A stretch of 8,114 nt of DNA from an uncultured Pseudomonadota bacterium (GTDB lineage: Bacteria > Pseudomonadota > Gammaproteobacteria > Burkholderiales > Thiobacillaceae): NCBI GenBank assembly GCA_903883985.1, contig CAISDD010000004.1, positions 1-8,114 on the forward strand, written 5' to 3'. Each line of letters opens with the position of its first letter. The first letter of the stretch is position 1. The position numbers and the translations under genes are program-made. Under the pieces are notes generated by a model that was not told the DNA's origin, searched no databases, and saw only the letters and a list, made by a program, of their open reading frames with translations. Below are positions 1 through 7,337 of the stretch, in pieces.

Positions 1-384
1 ATAATTGCCTGAATGTGTAGAGGATATCTGCAGTTAGATGACCACCATGATTTGTAGGTGAGCAATGGGTCGCCGCGCTGCGAGGGGCGCCACCTCATGT
101 TGCTAGCCGTATTCTTAATAAAAGCCCCCTTTCATGGAGACTGGGTTCTGCTCCTTCCTGGTGTGATCCACGGTCGTTACGTAAGATAGTTACAGTGGTA
201 ATTACCCACTACGGATCGCATAGAGCCCTTAAACTAGTCTGGCACTGGACCTCAACACGCAGGGTGAACGGCTTGGGTTTGTTGAGGTCAATTCGGTTGC
301 GCCGGCTCACTTTAGCATAGGAAGATAGAACAAACCCACAACCGACCGGCATGGTAGTTCGAGTATCGGATTGCATTTTAGCAA
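1..384. other. No supported gene
   Basis: Frames here are short or read through repeats without family-like content, and I see no RNA gene. The stretch is less GC-rich than the BREX region and has many stops on both strands. The only structures noticed are the near-palindrome at 194-210 and a GC-rich imperfect hairpin at about 55-105. It is probably intergenic or decayed mobile DNA. Confidence 0.5.
194..210. repeat. AT-centred near-palindrome
   Basis: AGTGGTAATTACCCACT is palindromic except for one extra C. It stands alone in a non-coding stretch. It might be a binding site or part of a mobile-element end, but nothing around it decides this. Confidence 0.25.
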
Positions 385-570
385 GCGTAGCTTGGGCTGA
401 CGGCTGGAAGCCCAACATCCACGGCCGTGCTGGGTTGCGCCGACATGAAACGTCGGCTAACGCAAGCTGCGCTGACTGGAGTAAAACCGGCGAGACGCCG
501 ACGCTACTCATTAGCGCCAGGTCGAAGCTTGCATGGTGTTGGGCTTCGCCTTGCTCCGCCCAAGCTACGC
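385..570. repeat. 186-bp element with 13-bp perfect terminal inverted repeats (MITE-like)
   Basis: GCGTAGCTTGGGC at 385-397 is repeated exactly in inverted orientation at 558-570. Each end is a small hairpin of its own: TTGGGC...GCCCAA at 392-415, and its mirror GTTGGGC...GCCCAAG at 538-563. The two roughly 32-bp end units are imperfect inverted copies of each other, both of the form CGTAGCTTGGGC-(8-9)-GAAGCCCAACA. The middle (417-537) contains another hairpin, CCGAC/GTCGG with TTGCG/CGCAA, at about 435-466. The end units resemble the GTAGGTTGGGC...GCCCAAC palindromes scattered in many proteobacterial genomes. No obvious target-site duplication and no coding capacity were seen. The left end supplies the stop that truncates the 565-627 gene. 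Confidence 0.6.
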
Positions 571-627
571 GGGCTCGGGCACCTGGCGCAGGCGTTCCAG
601 ATTCAAAACCTGTTTGGTCGTACTCAT
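565..627 (-). pseudogene. Start of a second small gene, cut off after about 18 codons
   Basis: The ATG at 627-625 overlaps the TGA of the preceding gene (ATGA), and GGAGG lies just upstream at 637-633, so this is a real translation start coupled to the zinc-ribbon gene. It reads MSTTKQVLNLERLRQVPE and then meets a TAG (567-565) that lies inside the terminal repeat of the 385-570 element. The LNLERLRQVP segment is similar to the start of a helix-turn-helix-type protein that I remember following such zinc-ribbon genes. No continuation is found on the far side of the repeat element, so the gene was truncated rather than simply interrupted. The identity is tentative. Confidence 0.4.
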
Positions 628-1200
628 GGCTGCCTCCTCGAATGTCCTGACTGTATCAACCGGTTCAGGGCCGAGGCGATGTCCTCTTGTAACGAACTGC
701 CCCAGATGTGGGCGATTAGCTCAACTAAAACAATTGGTTGCGAATTCAAGAAATCTTGTAACGGCGAGATCGGAGCGTTACAAGAGTTCTGTGCCGGCAG
801 CGGCGAGATGTCTGGCGCCGCTGCGGGCTGCAAGGCCTCTTGTATCGGGGTGACCACCACCACCTCGCAAGCGTCCTGCGTCAGCATGGGCTGCATGGCC
901 TCTTGCGCCACCATATCTATGGGCAAGGCCTCTTGTATCGTGGTGATTGTGGTGACCGCTGCCTTGCGCCGGCTATAGCCTGGATGGGCAGCGCGCCAGT
1001 CCTAGACCCGAGCCACTGCCTCCGGCCCACAGTGGTAGTCCTGGTTCTCAGGCATGGGCCAGCCAATTCTCCTGGCTTGCGCGCTTGCTCGCCGCCTTGC
1101 ACGGCGCTAGGGCGCAATACCGCTGGTGTCGCGCATTACGCGCATCCGGGGTGAAGGTCTCGCCGCAGTTCAGGCATACCCGCTTCTCCGCTTGTCCCAT
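624..1200 (-). pseudogene. Zinc-ribbon protein of an IS-associated type, broken by a frameshift and an amber codon
   Basis: The ATG at 1200 has GGAG seven bases upstream and begins MGQAEKRVCLNCGETFTPD. A C-x2-C pair (CLNC) and a later C-x5-C pair (YCALAPCKAASKRAS) form a probable zinc ribbon in residues 9-40. At about 1052-1058 an extra base shifts the frame; the continuation PENQDY...GPEAVARV is followed by TAG (1004-1002), then DWRAAHPGYSRRK. The order WLA-x-PENQDY-x-x-GPE-VxRVQxWRxxHPGYxRR is one I remember from a conserved proteobacterial hypothetical often next to transposases, where the TAG position is glutamine. The second half repeats short Q-E/D-A-L-type motifs (IQEAL twice, AQEAM, TQDAC, LQDFL, LQEDI). 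The stop at 626-624 overlaps the next start as ATGA. The biochemical role is unknown. It may be an accessory gene of a mobile element, an inference from memory. Confidence 0.65.
830..940. repeat. 18-bp direct repeat within the zinc-ribbon gene
   Basis: The sequence gcaaggcctcttgtatcg occurs exactly at 830-847 and 923-940, start to start 93 bases (31 codons) apart. A degenerate third copy (gcatggcctcttgcgcc) starts at about 893. On the coding strand the copies encode the IQEAL and AQEAM motifs, so this is an in-frame expansion of the protein repeat. Confidence 0.75.
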
Positions 1201-1332
1201 GTCGTGTCTCCTGCCAGGGCCCAGCCCAGACAACTACACGAGATCCGAAGAAGACAAAAGAACACGCCCAGCAGCCAAGAACACACCAGCCTGGAAAAAC
1301 CCCAACCCCGAAGAAAACCCCCAAGAAAATCC
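1201..1332 (-). other. Non-coding leader with strong strand asymmetry
   Basis: There is no gene here. On the plus strand, positions 1224-1335 are made almost only of A, C and G with very few T (runs such as GAAGAAGACAAAAGAACAC and AAAACCCCAACCCCGAAG), so an RNA from the minus strand would be U- and G-rich and nearly free of A. It is the upstream region of the zinc-ribbon gene and ends in a GGAG ribosome site before the ATG at 1200. Confidence 0.4.
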
Positions 1333-1390
1333 TGTTTCACACCGTCAGATTTGAACCACTTTCAGGTCGGGCGCGACAAATTGCATTCAG
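1333..1390. mobile_element. Possible IS21-like terminal remnant at the pglX break
   Basis: Just where PglX similarity ends, the plus strand reads TGTTTCACACCGTCAGATTT followed by GAACCACTTTCAGG. IS21-family ends start with TGT and carry sub-repeats of the form TCAAATTTGACCCACTTT, which this resembles. No transposase gene is in the window and no matching second end or target duplication was found, so only a possible solo end is proposed. It would explain the truncation of pglX. Confidence 0.25.
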
Positions 1391-3130
1391 TCCGTAGATT
1401 GGCCCTCGCGAAGGACTGGTCTTGGTGCCAAGCATCAGGGTTGCTAACGGACCACGGTCACCAAAGTGTTGCCACGCATCCTCTCCATGCGCGGCAATCA
1501 TACCGATACGGGTCTCCAATAAAAGCCATCTCCGAAAGGATTCGTAGATCCCGAGGAACCACCAGTTCTGCGAACTAACGACACAAACCGTTCCGAGTTC
1601 ATTGGCCAACTCGTAGCACCGCTCGATAAAGACACACGCAAGGTCGTACCTTCCTCGCGAGTAGTTCTCTTCGCAGTATCCGCGCAGTGCATCGTGCTGC
1701 TTCCCTCGGGAGAGATACGGCACGTTGGTGATAACCAAGTGGTAGCGCTGTGCCAGGATGCGCGCCGCATCCAGTAGTCCCTGGGCACTAACAGCAGCAT
1801 CCCAGAGGTCTGTCACTCAGTATGCTGGCCCGCTCCTGGGTCAATGCCGTGCTCAGCATAGCCTTGAGGCCAGCATAATCACTGGTGGCCAGGTCATTGC
1901 GCAGACTGCGCCAGGGGTCGAGAAGACTGCCCAGCAAAGGCGCCTCGCGCATGCTGGCATGGAGCAGCTTCAGGTCCTGGCGCAGCAGGGTGGCATGGGG
2001 AGCATCGTCCGGCACCAGTGCGGCCCAGTCCTCAGCCCGGGCCGAAACCTTGAGACCGCAGCAGTCGATATTCAATGCCGGCAACACCCGGTAGCCACCG
2101 GCATCGGTATAACTCCAGGCCGCCAGTGCAAGGGCGAAGGCGGCGGTATCCACGCAACGGGGGTCGATTTCCAGGCCGTGCAGGTTGTCGGCGATGACCG
2201 CATCCACGGCGTCACGCGCACTGAGCCCCTCGGCCTGCATGCGCATGGGCACGAGCAAGTGGAAGGCTGCGACGATGAAATGCCCGGAACCACAACAGGG
2301 GTCGAGGAGCTTGAAATCCTTGAGGGTGGCAGGCCAGCCTTCGAAGGTACCGGCGGCGGGAGTGGGTTTTGTAGGAGCGCCATGCGCAGGTAGGTCAGCG
2401 GCACCGGACACGGCTCACCAGGATGCCGCGTCACCCACCAGGCCCCCAGTGAGTTATGGAGCAGGAACTCCACCATGTAGGGCTCGGTGAACAGCTGTGT
2501 GACGGCGGGAAGTTCGTCGGCGCCGATTTTCACTTCGGAGGCGTTCACCTCGTCCTTGCGCATGGCCTGCAAGAATTGATAGACCCAGCCCAGGCCATCG
2601 GATGCGATGAAGGTATCCGGGTCGAGGCCGGAGACGAGCTTGGCCATTTCGCGTTGGTGCTCGGGAGCGAGGCGCAGTTGCAGGGCTGGCGCGTCCTTGC
2701 GGAAAACTTGGGGCAGCATGCGGGCGGCGTAACGACCGGCCAGTTCCCAACCGTCGGCGGCGCCTTCGTCCTTGGCGAGCTCATCACAGTTTGCAAGGGA
2801 GACCGGCACACCATCCGGATGCATGAGGAGGTCGTTGTCCGCCAGGTAGCGGGCGAACAGCATGCGGTGCCAGTGCTCGTAGGCCACTTCCCAGACCAGA
2901 TGGCGGATGTCCTGCCGCTCACCGCTATGTTTGACGTCACCCAACTGACGACCATGCAGGCGCAGGCGGCGGCGCAGTTCGCGCTGTTCTTCAGTGAGAT
3001 GAACGGGTGCAGTTGGCTCGCCGACGCCCAGGTGTTCCAGGGCAGTGCGGGCGGCGGTTTCGGCGATGTCTCGGGCCGCCTTGACGGTGGCTTCCAAACG
3101 GCTGCGCAGGGGTTTGCTAAGCGGAGTCAC
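1337..3130 (-). pseudogene. pglX: pglX, BREX adenine DNA methyltransferase, two frameshifts and C-terminal truncation
   Basis: PglX is the N6-adenine methyltransferase that marks host DNA in BREX; family members are about 1200 residues. The GTG start at 3130 gives MTPLSKPLRS, which fits the family N-terminus as I remember it. Segment 1 (3130 to about 2385) includes YEHWHRMLFARYLADNDLL and KIGADELPAVTQLFTEPYM. The frame then changes at about 2366-2390. Segment 2 (to about 1812) carries SAM-binding motif I, LLDPCCGSGHFIVAAF, and GLEIDPRC. A second shift at about 1800-1812 leads to segment 3 with AQGLLDAARIL, the catalytic motif IV variant TNVPYLSRGKQ, and SSQNWWFLGIYESFRRW. Homology fades after GPIYGLNA (about 1388) and the frame stops at 1337. 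Roughly 600 codons remain, so the target-recognition half is gone. pglZ and brxL, normally next, are absent here. Confidence 0.92.
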
Positions 3131-3140
3131 GATAGGTTGC

Positions 3141-3545
3141 TCACGACAGGGTGACCCAGTTTTCTACTTTCAGGCCGGGATAGTCCTTGAAGTCCGCTTC
3201 ATTATTGGTGACCAAGGTGGCGCCCACACTCAGGGCATGAGCGGCGATGAGGCGGTCCATTGCGTTGCGGCGGTGGTCTGGCAGGGCAGCACGAAGATGC
3301 CCATAGGCCATCGATGCAGCCTCATCGAAGACCACTATGGGAACGCGGCTCACAATGAGACCCAGTATCTTTTCATCATGCGCGCGGTTGGCGGCCTGCA
3401 TTTCAATGCCTGCGCGCAACTCCGCATGAGTTACGGCCGACATGACGGCTTGCCCCAGTTGCAGACCTTGAAATCGAACTTGCACAGACGCTGGGTGCTG
3501 TTTGGCAACGTAGATACAGATGTTGGTGTCGAGCATGTACAGCAT
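3141..3545 (-). CDS. vapC: VapC toxin, PIN-domain ribonuclease
   Basis: This is a 134-residue PIN-domain endoribonuclease, the usual VapC length. Family members cleave tRNAs or rRNA in a Mg2+-dependent way and stop translation when free of VapB. All four acidic active-site positions are present: D6 in MLDTN, E42 in HAELRAG, D97 in NAMDRLIAAHAL and D118 in TNNEADF. The C-terminus PGLKVENWV is also typical of this VapC subgroup. The ATG at 3545 follows the vapB stop by three bases. The stop at 3143-3141 lies 10 bases before the pglX start, so the pair fills the brxC-pglX gap tightly. It is fully open and looks functional, in contrast with its neighbours. The RNA target cannot be told from the sequence. 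Confidence 0.95.
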   Translation of the reverse strand: MLYMLDTNICIYVAKQHPASVQVRFQGLQLGQAVMSAVTHAELRAGIEMQAANRAHDEKILGLIVSRVPIVVFDEAASMAYGHLRAALPDHRRNAMDRLIAAHALSVGATLVTNNEADFKDYPGLKVENWVTLS

Positions 3546-3548
3546 CGC

Positions 3549-3815
3549 TCAGGCCTTGTTGCCGTGGTTACTTCCGAAGCCGCCCCAGTCTCGCTCATGC
3601 TCTTCGTGGAACTCTCGGTCTTCCGCCATGAAATCGGGACTGAACATGGCGAAAACCTCCATCAAGTCGCCCAAGGTTTGGGTCTCCACCGGTCGCACCA
3701 CCAGGGTGTTACCAACACGCTCGATTTCAACGTCCTGGGACGCTTCAGCAATGGCCAGTTCCTTAGGAATACGGATGGCCAGAGAATTTCCGCTCTTGAA
3801 TACACGCGTCAGCAT
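3549..3815 (-). CDS. vapB: VapB-type antitoxin, AbrB/MazE-like fold
   Basis: This is an 88-residue antitoxin that should bind and neutralise the VapC RNase encoded next to it, and bind DNA to repress the pair. The N-terminal 45 residues are a swapped-hairpin AbrB-type DNA-binding domain (TRVFKSGNSLAIRIPKEL, then VEIERVGNTLVVRP). The C-terminal part (FSPDFMAEDREFHEEHERDW) is the acidic, tryptophan-bearing tail that fits into the toxin. I chose ATG 3815 because AGGAGG lies six bases upstream and the residues before it are not family-like; a longer frame from 3860 would run through the operator. The stop is three bases before vapC, as expected for a co-translated pair. No defect is visible. It lies between broken brxC and broken pglX and shares their strand. 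Confidence 0.92.
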   Translation of the reverse strand: MLTRVFKSGNSLAIRIPKELAIAEASQDVEIERVGNTLVVRPVETQTLGDLMEVFAMFSPDFMAEDREFHEEHERDWGGFGSNHGNKA

Positions 3816-3834
3816 GATGTCCTCCTGGGTCGAT

Positions 3835-3851
3835 GTATATACAGGATATAC
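3835..3851. promoter_or_regulatory. Palindromic operator for VapB(C) autoregulation
   Basis: The minus strand reads GTATATCCTGTATATAC: 6-bp perfect arms around 5 bases, 20 bases before the vapB start and overlapping the candidate -10 box. AT-rich palindromes immediately upstream of vapB are the usual binding sites of VapB dimers and VapBC complexes, which repress their own promoter. The site is seen directly; its use is inferred from the family. Confidence 0.6.
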
Positions 3852-3871
3852 CCCGCTCATTACCGGTTCAA
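3843..3871 (-). promoter_or_regulatory. Candidate vapBC promoter
   Basis: On the minus strand TTGAAC (3871-3866) and TATCCT (3848-3843) are separated by exactly 17 bases and match the sigma-70 boxes at 4 of 6 positions each. The -35 box contains the ancestral brxC stop codon, and the -10 box lies inside the palindrome at 3835-3851. This would let vapBC be transcribed independently of the dead BREX operon. Three ACCGG-type words (centres near 3864, 3875 and 3884), two of them part of the inverted repeat TACCGGTTCAACCCGGTA at 3861-3878, lie around the -35 box and might be further protein contacts. Confidence 0.4.
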
Positions 3872-6800
3872 CCCGGTATGACCGGTCCCTGTTCCAGTTG
3901 CTTGAGCAGTGCCGCTTCGGCTTCCGTCAGCCAGACTTTGACCTCTGCGGCGCTGTTGAGGGGGCGGCTGAGCAGGCTGACCCGGCGTATGGTGGGCATG
4001 AGCTTGCGAGCGGCGGCTAGTCAAGCCTGGTCGAAGCGGTTGGCCAGAGCCTCGCGCTTGTGGGCCCAGCGGGCCAGAGGACAGTCGTCCAGGGCCTGTT
4101 CCAGTGCTGTGGCGGAACTCATGTCCGGCACTTCCGCAGGTTTCAGGCCATTCTTCATGAACAGGGCCGTCTGGTCCGCCGCGGTCAGCTTCAGCCAGGA
4201 CTCGTCGGATTGCAGGGAGGCCAGGCGATTCGTGAAGTCATCCTGGAAGGCCTGGACATGGTGATTGAGGGAGAGCCGCAGCAGGTCGGTGGTCTTGCCC
4301 AGGAGCGCCTGCACGGGGTCGGGATTGGACAGGAGGGCGCGCTGCTCACTGATGGCACTAGCTTCCGCGGCCAGTTCGGCATGGGGGCCGAGTTCCTTGG
4401 CCTGGTGCAGCAGGTCTGTCAACTGGACCCAGTTGGGCCAACGTTTCTCGATGATTTTCCCCGCTTGCAGCCAGGCCTGGCCATGGGCCAGGAGCTTGTC
4501 TCGGTCTGCATGCAACTAAGCCAGCAGGGCATTGCCGGTGAGCTGTTCGAGTTCGTTGAGGTGCGCCACGTCAGAATTGGCGGGCTTGGGATCCACACTG
4601 CCCGCCTTCGCTGCCCTAGCCTTGAGTTCTTCCAGCAGGAGCATGGCCTTCTGCAGCTCTTCCTGCTATTGGCAGGGGATGCCAAAATCCTGCATGAGTT
4701 TGCGCAACTGGATGAGCTGAAGCGGGGTGATGGTGACGGACTCGGGCTTGAAGGTGGCCTGGGTCAGCCTGTTGCGCTCCAGGCCTTTGGCATCCACGGC
4801 CTTGTGCGTCGCATCCTGGGCACGCAGATGGCCGCTGGCCAGCAAGGCGTAAAGGGCGCCGTCAATGGCATCCTGGGGCCAGCCCTACTCTGGTGCGCGG
4901 AAATGGTCGCGGATATCGCTCCCCTTCTTGCTGGCGGCAATGTACTTGAGGACGGCGGCACAGACCGGATGCTTGTCGGGGTCGCCCTTGTGGCCGATGG
5001 CCTCCAGGGCCTGGGTGTCGTTCTTGCGCGCTCGTTCCAGTGCCTTGTCCCAACCGGTCTGGTCGGCGACGTCGAACTGGGGGTAGAGGCGGATGACGGA
5101 TTTCTTCCCTGCGGCGGTGAGCTTGCCGGCCAGATCATCGGGGTCGGTCACCTCGGTGCCACCGGCCTGGAAGACCCTGACACCCGTGAAAACTTCGGCG
5201 AGCAGGGTTTGTATCTGCTTCTCGGCAGCCCTGAGGCGAGTCGTCATGGCACTCAGGGCTTCCTCGCCTTCCTGCGTAGTGGGGATGCCTTTCACATCGA
5301 AGGTGGCCTTGGCGGCCTTCATGGCGACGATGGCATTGGCCAGGTCGGATTTGCTGCGGGCAGGCAGGAAGACGAACAGGCTGGGGTCGCTGTTGCCCAC
5401 GGCGCGGGCCTCGGCGAGAAAGGATTTCTCGTCGGTCTGCCAGCCGTCCTGTATCCAGGTCACGATGCGTTCGGCATGGTCCTTGGGCAGTTCGGCATCG
5501 AAGCTGGCATACAGGTCGCGGGCTTCCTTGCCCTGGATTAGGCGAACCTGGCGCAGGCTGTCCACCGCCAGTTTCCGGATCAGGTCACCGCGCTCCTGCT
5601 CGATACGGGTGAACGAACTCTTGAGTTCGGATTCCTGGTGGCGGTATTCGTCCTGCCAGGCGCTGCTTTCGCGGGTCTGGAGCCGATATTCCACACCCTG
5701 GGCGGTGGTGATGCCCATGACCAGGCCATCCTTTTCCTGAAGAACATGAAGCAGGTCGGGGATGCGCTTGCGCAACTCGGTCGAACCGGCGGGGAGTTCC
5801 ACCATAAGGATGTCGGCCAGGGTGTTGGGCGTGGCGCGCACACCGGTATCTGCCACCGCTTCGGCGGGCAACTTGCCGATGAGGTAAATCAGCTGGAGAA
5901 GCCGGGCCTTGAGCGGGTCGTCACCCTGACCTGCGGCCAGGGCCTCGATGTGGTTGTAGGCCTCGCGCGACAGTGCAGCGGTTTGCAGCAGACTGATGGC
6001 GTTCTGGTCATAGATGAAATCGCCGGCGACGACATGGCCCAGGGACTGGTCGCCGGTGGCGATGACGGCCTCATGCACAACGCGAAGCTGGTTGCGCAAC
6101 TGAGCCACGGTGCCTGTGGCGTCCACCGCGCGCATGACCCGTTCCCAGAAACGACGACGCACCGGCAGGATGGGGTAGTCGGCTACCATCACCTCCTCGT
6201 CGGCGAGTTTGTGCTCCAGCTTGCTGCCATGCAGGTGGCGGGAAATCTCGCCCAGGTTGTCCTGTAGAACCTGGTTCACCTGGGGCACGGCACTCGGCTT
6301 CCTGGCCAGGATGATTTCGCGGATGACGCCTTCCACGTCCGTGTCGGAGAGGGAGACCGGCACCTGAAACCGGCCAAGCAATTTTTGCAGTTTGGGCGTG
6401 CCAGCCAAGGCGGTTTGCCCTGTGGCGACAAAGAGAAGTCGTCCGCCGAAGTGCTTGCAGCAGGCTTCTACGGCAAGTTGAAAACGATAGCTACGGTCAG
6501 CGTCATCCCCCAGTGATTGCTGGGTCTCGTCCAAAACGACGAGCGTCAGGGGAAACTTTCCCTGCTGAGACAGGGCATCGTGTATGGCCTCAACCAATTC
6601 GGCATCAGAGAGGTCAGTCACCTCGCGATACTGCTCCTTCAGCAGCATCCGGGCGTTTTTTGCGTTGTCCGCGAAGTCCGGGTAGACCTTGAGCAGGGCA
6701 TTGGCCAGGACGGGGGAGACATACATCTTCTTCAATTCGCGGTCAAAGTCCTCGCCAGCCTTCTGGATTTCCGCCTTCATGTCGTTCAGCAGCCCCTTGC

Positions 6801-7325
6801 CCCTGAGCCAGAGGACGAAGCGGCCATGGTGGCATTTCACCGGTAGCCCGGCCGACCGGAATATGACTTCCCGCAAGGCCACGCGCACGCTGTTCGAGGC
6901 GCTGGCACCCAGCTTACCGGAAGCAGCCCGGAGGCCGCCGAGGCGTTTGCCCTGGGTGGTCAGTTCCTTCAGCTGGTCGCGCACATTGTCCGGCAGGCGG
7001 GTGATTTCACGGGCTGTCGCACCATCCGGAAATTCCAGGTCGGTCCAGGCGTGCGCAGCATCTTGGCCAAGTGGGACTTACCGCTACCATAGAAGCCGCT
7101 TATCCAGACACCAGGCTGCTCGGCGGCATTGGCCAGATTCTTGAGGAAGGCGTCGAGGACGCGCTCCATCTCTTTTGCGTACCGGCCGTTGCAGACGAAG
7201 GTTTCCAGCTCGTAGCGAAACACGGCCAGGCCACTCTCCGAGTGGTCCTCAGAGACCTCGGCCACTCCATTGTTGACCAAGCGGTTCGCCTTCGTGTCCT
7301 TGGTGAAGATTGCATGGTTGAGCAT
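3868..7325 (-). pseudogene. brxC: brxC, large P-loop ATPase of BREX, with a frameshift and four in-frame stops
   Basis: BrxC is the roughly 1200-residue ATPase of BREX. It is needed for both host methylation and phage exclusion. The frame starts at ATG 7325 after an AAAGGGA ribosome site. Walker A (GFYGSGKSH) lies at residues 77-85. At about 7046-7058 one base is missing: the frame leaves KMLR and resumes one base over with AWTDLEFPDG. Downstream come the Walker B-like LTLVVLDETQQ, the LLFVATGQTAL block, DYPILPVRRRFWERV, RLQTRESSAWQDE and DKHPVCAAVL, all typical of the family. In the same frame four stops interrupt the C-terminal third: TAG 4887-4885 (in the conserved APxYGWPQDA segment, where tyrosine is expected), TAG 4668-4666, TAG 4518-4516 and TGA 4023-4021. 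Between and after them the protein stays recognisable up to the end (PTIRRVSLLSRPLNSAAEV, then TGA at 3870-3868). The total is about 1150 codons, near full length, so this is a recent but clearly inactive copy. Confidence 0.94.
7046..7058 (-). other. Frameshift site in brxC, just after Walker A
   Basis: The N-terminal frame reads HLAKMLR and then nonsense (TPGPTW). The frame one base away reads HAWTDLEFPDGATAREI, which is the expected continuation. One C appears to be lost from a CC pair at the CTGCG/CACGCC junction. A single-base change of this kind could also be a sequencing error. Confidence 0.75.
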
Positions 7326-7337
7326 GGCAGATTCCCT

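Noticed and set aside
209..511. A 100-codon minus-strand frame.
   Set aside because: It runs through the inverted-repeat element and non-coding DNA, and shows no protein-like motif or ribosome site.
410..544. Integron attC site: GCCCAAC...GTTGGGC fits the RYYYAAC/GTTRRRY ends, 135 bp apart.
   Set aside because: The inner boxes do not pair as in attC, there is no cassette gene or integrase nearby, and the same bases are explained better as the inner arms of the two inverted hairpin units at 385-416 and 538-570.
1758..2393. A 211-codon open frame on the plus strand.
   Set aside because: It is antisense to the methyltransferase motif I segment of pglX; no recognisable protein.
3549..3860. A longer vapB start at 3860.
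   Set aside because: It would translate through the operator and the candidate -10 box, and lacks the AGGAGG site that precedes the ATG at 3815.
3045..3881. A 278-codon open frame on the plus strand.
   Set aside because: It is antisense to vapBC and the pglX start; the minus-strand genes have clear active sites and ribosome sites.
3868..4887. Reassigned or suppressed TAG codons in brxC.
   Set aside because: A TGA, a frameshift in the same gene and lesions in every neighbour make ordinary decay far likelier; there is no pyrrolysine or suppressor gene in the window.
4060..5541. A 493-codon open frame on the plus strand.
   Set aside because: It is exactly antisense to brxC, has low-complexity G/L/Q-rich composition typical of shadow frames in GC-rich genes, and shows no family motif. 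The BrxC reading of the other strand is unmistakable.
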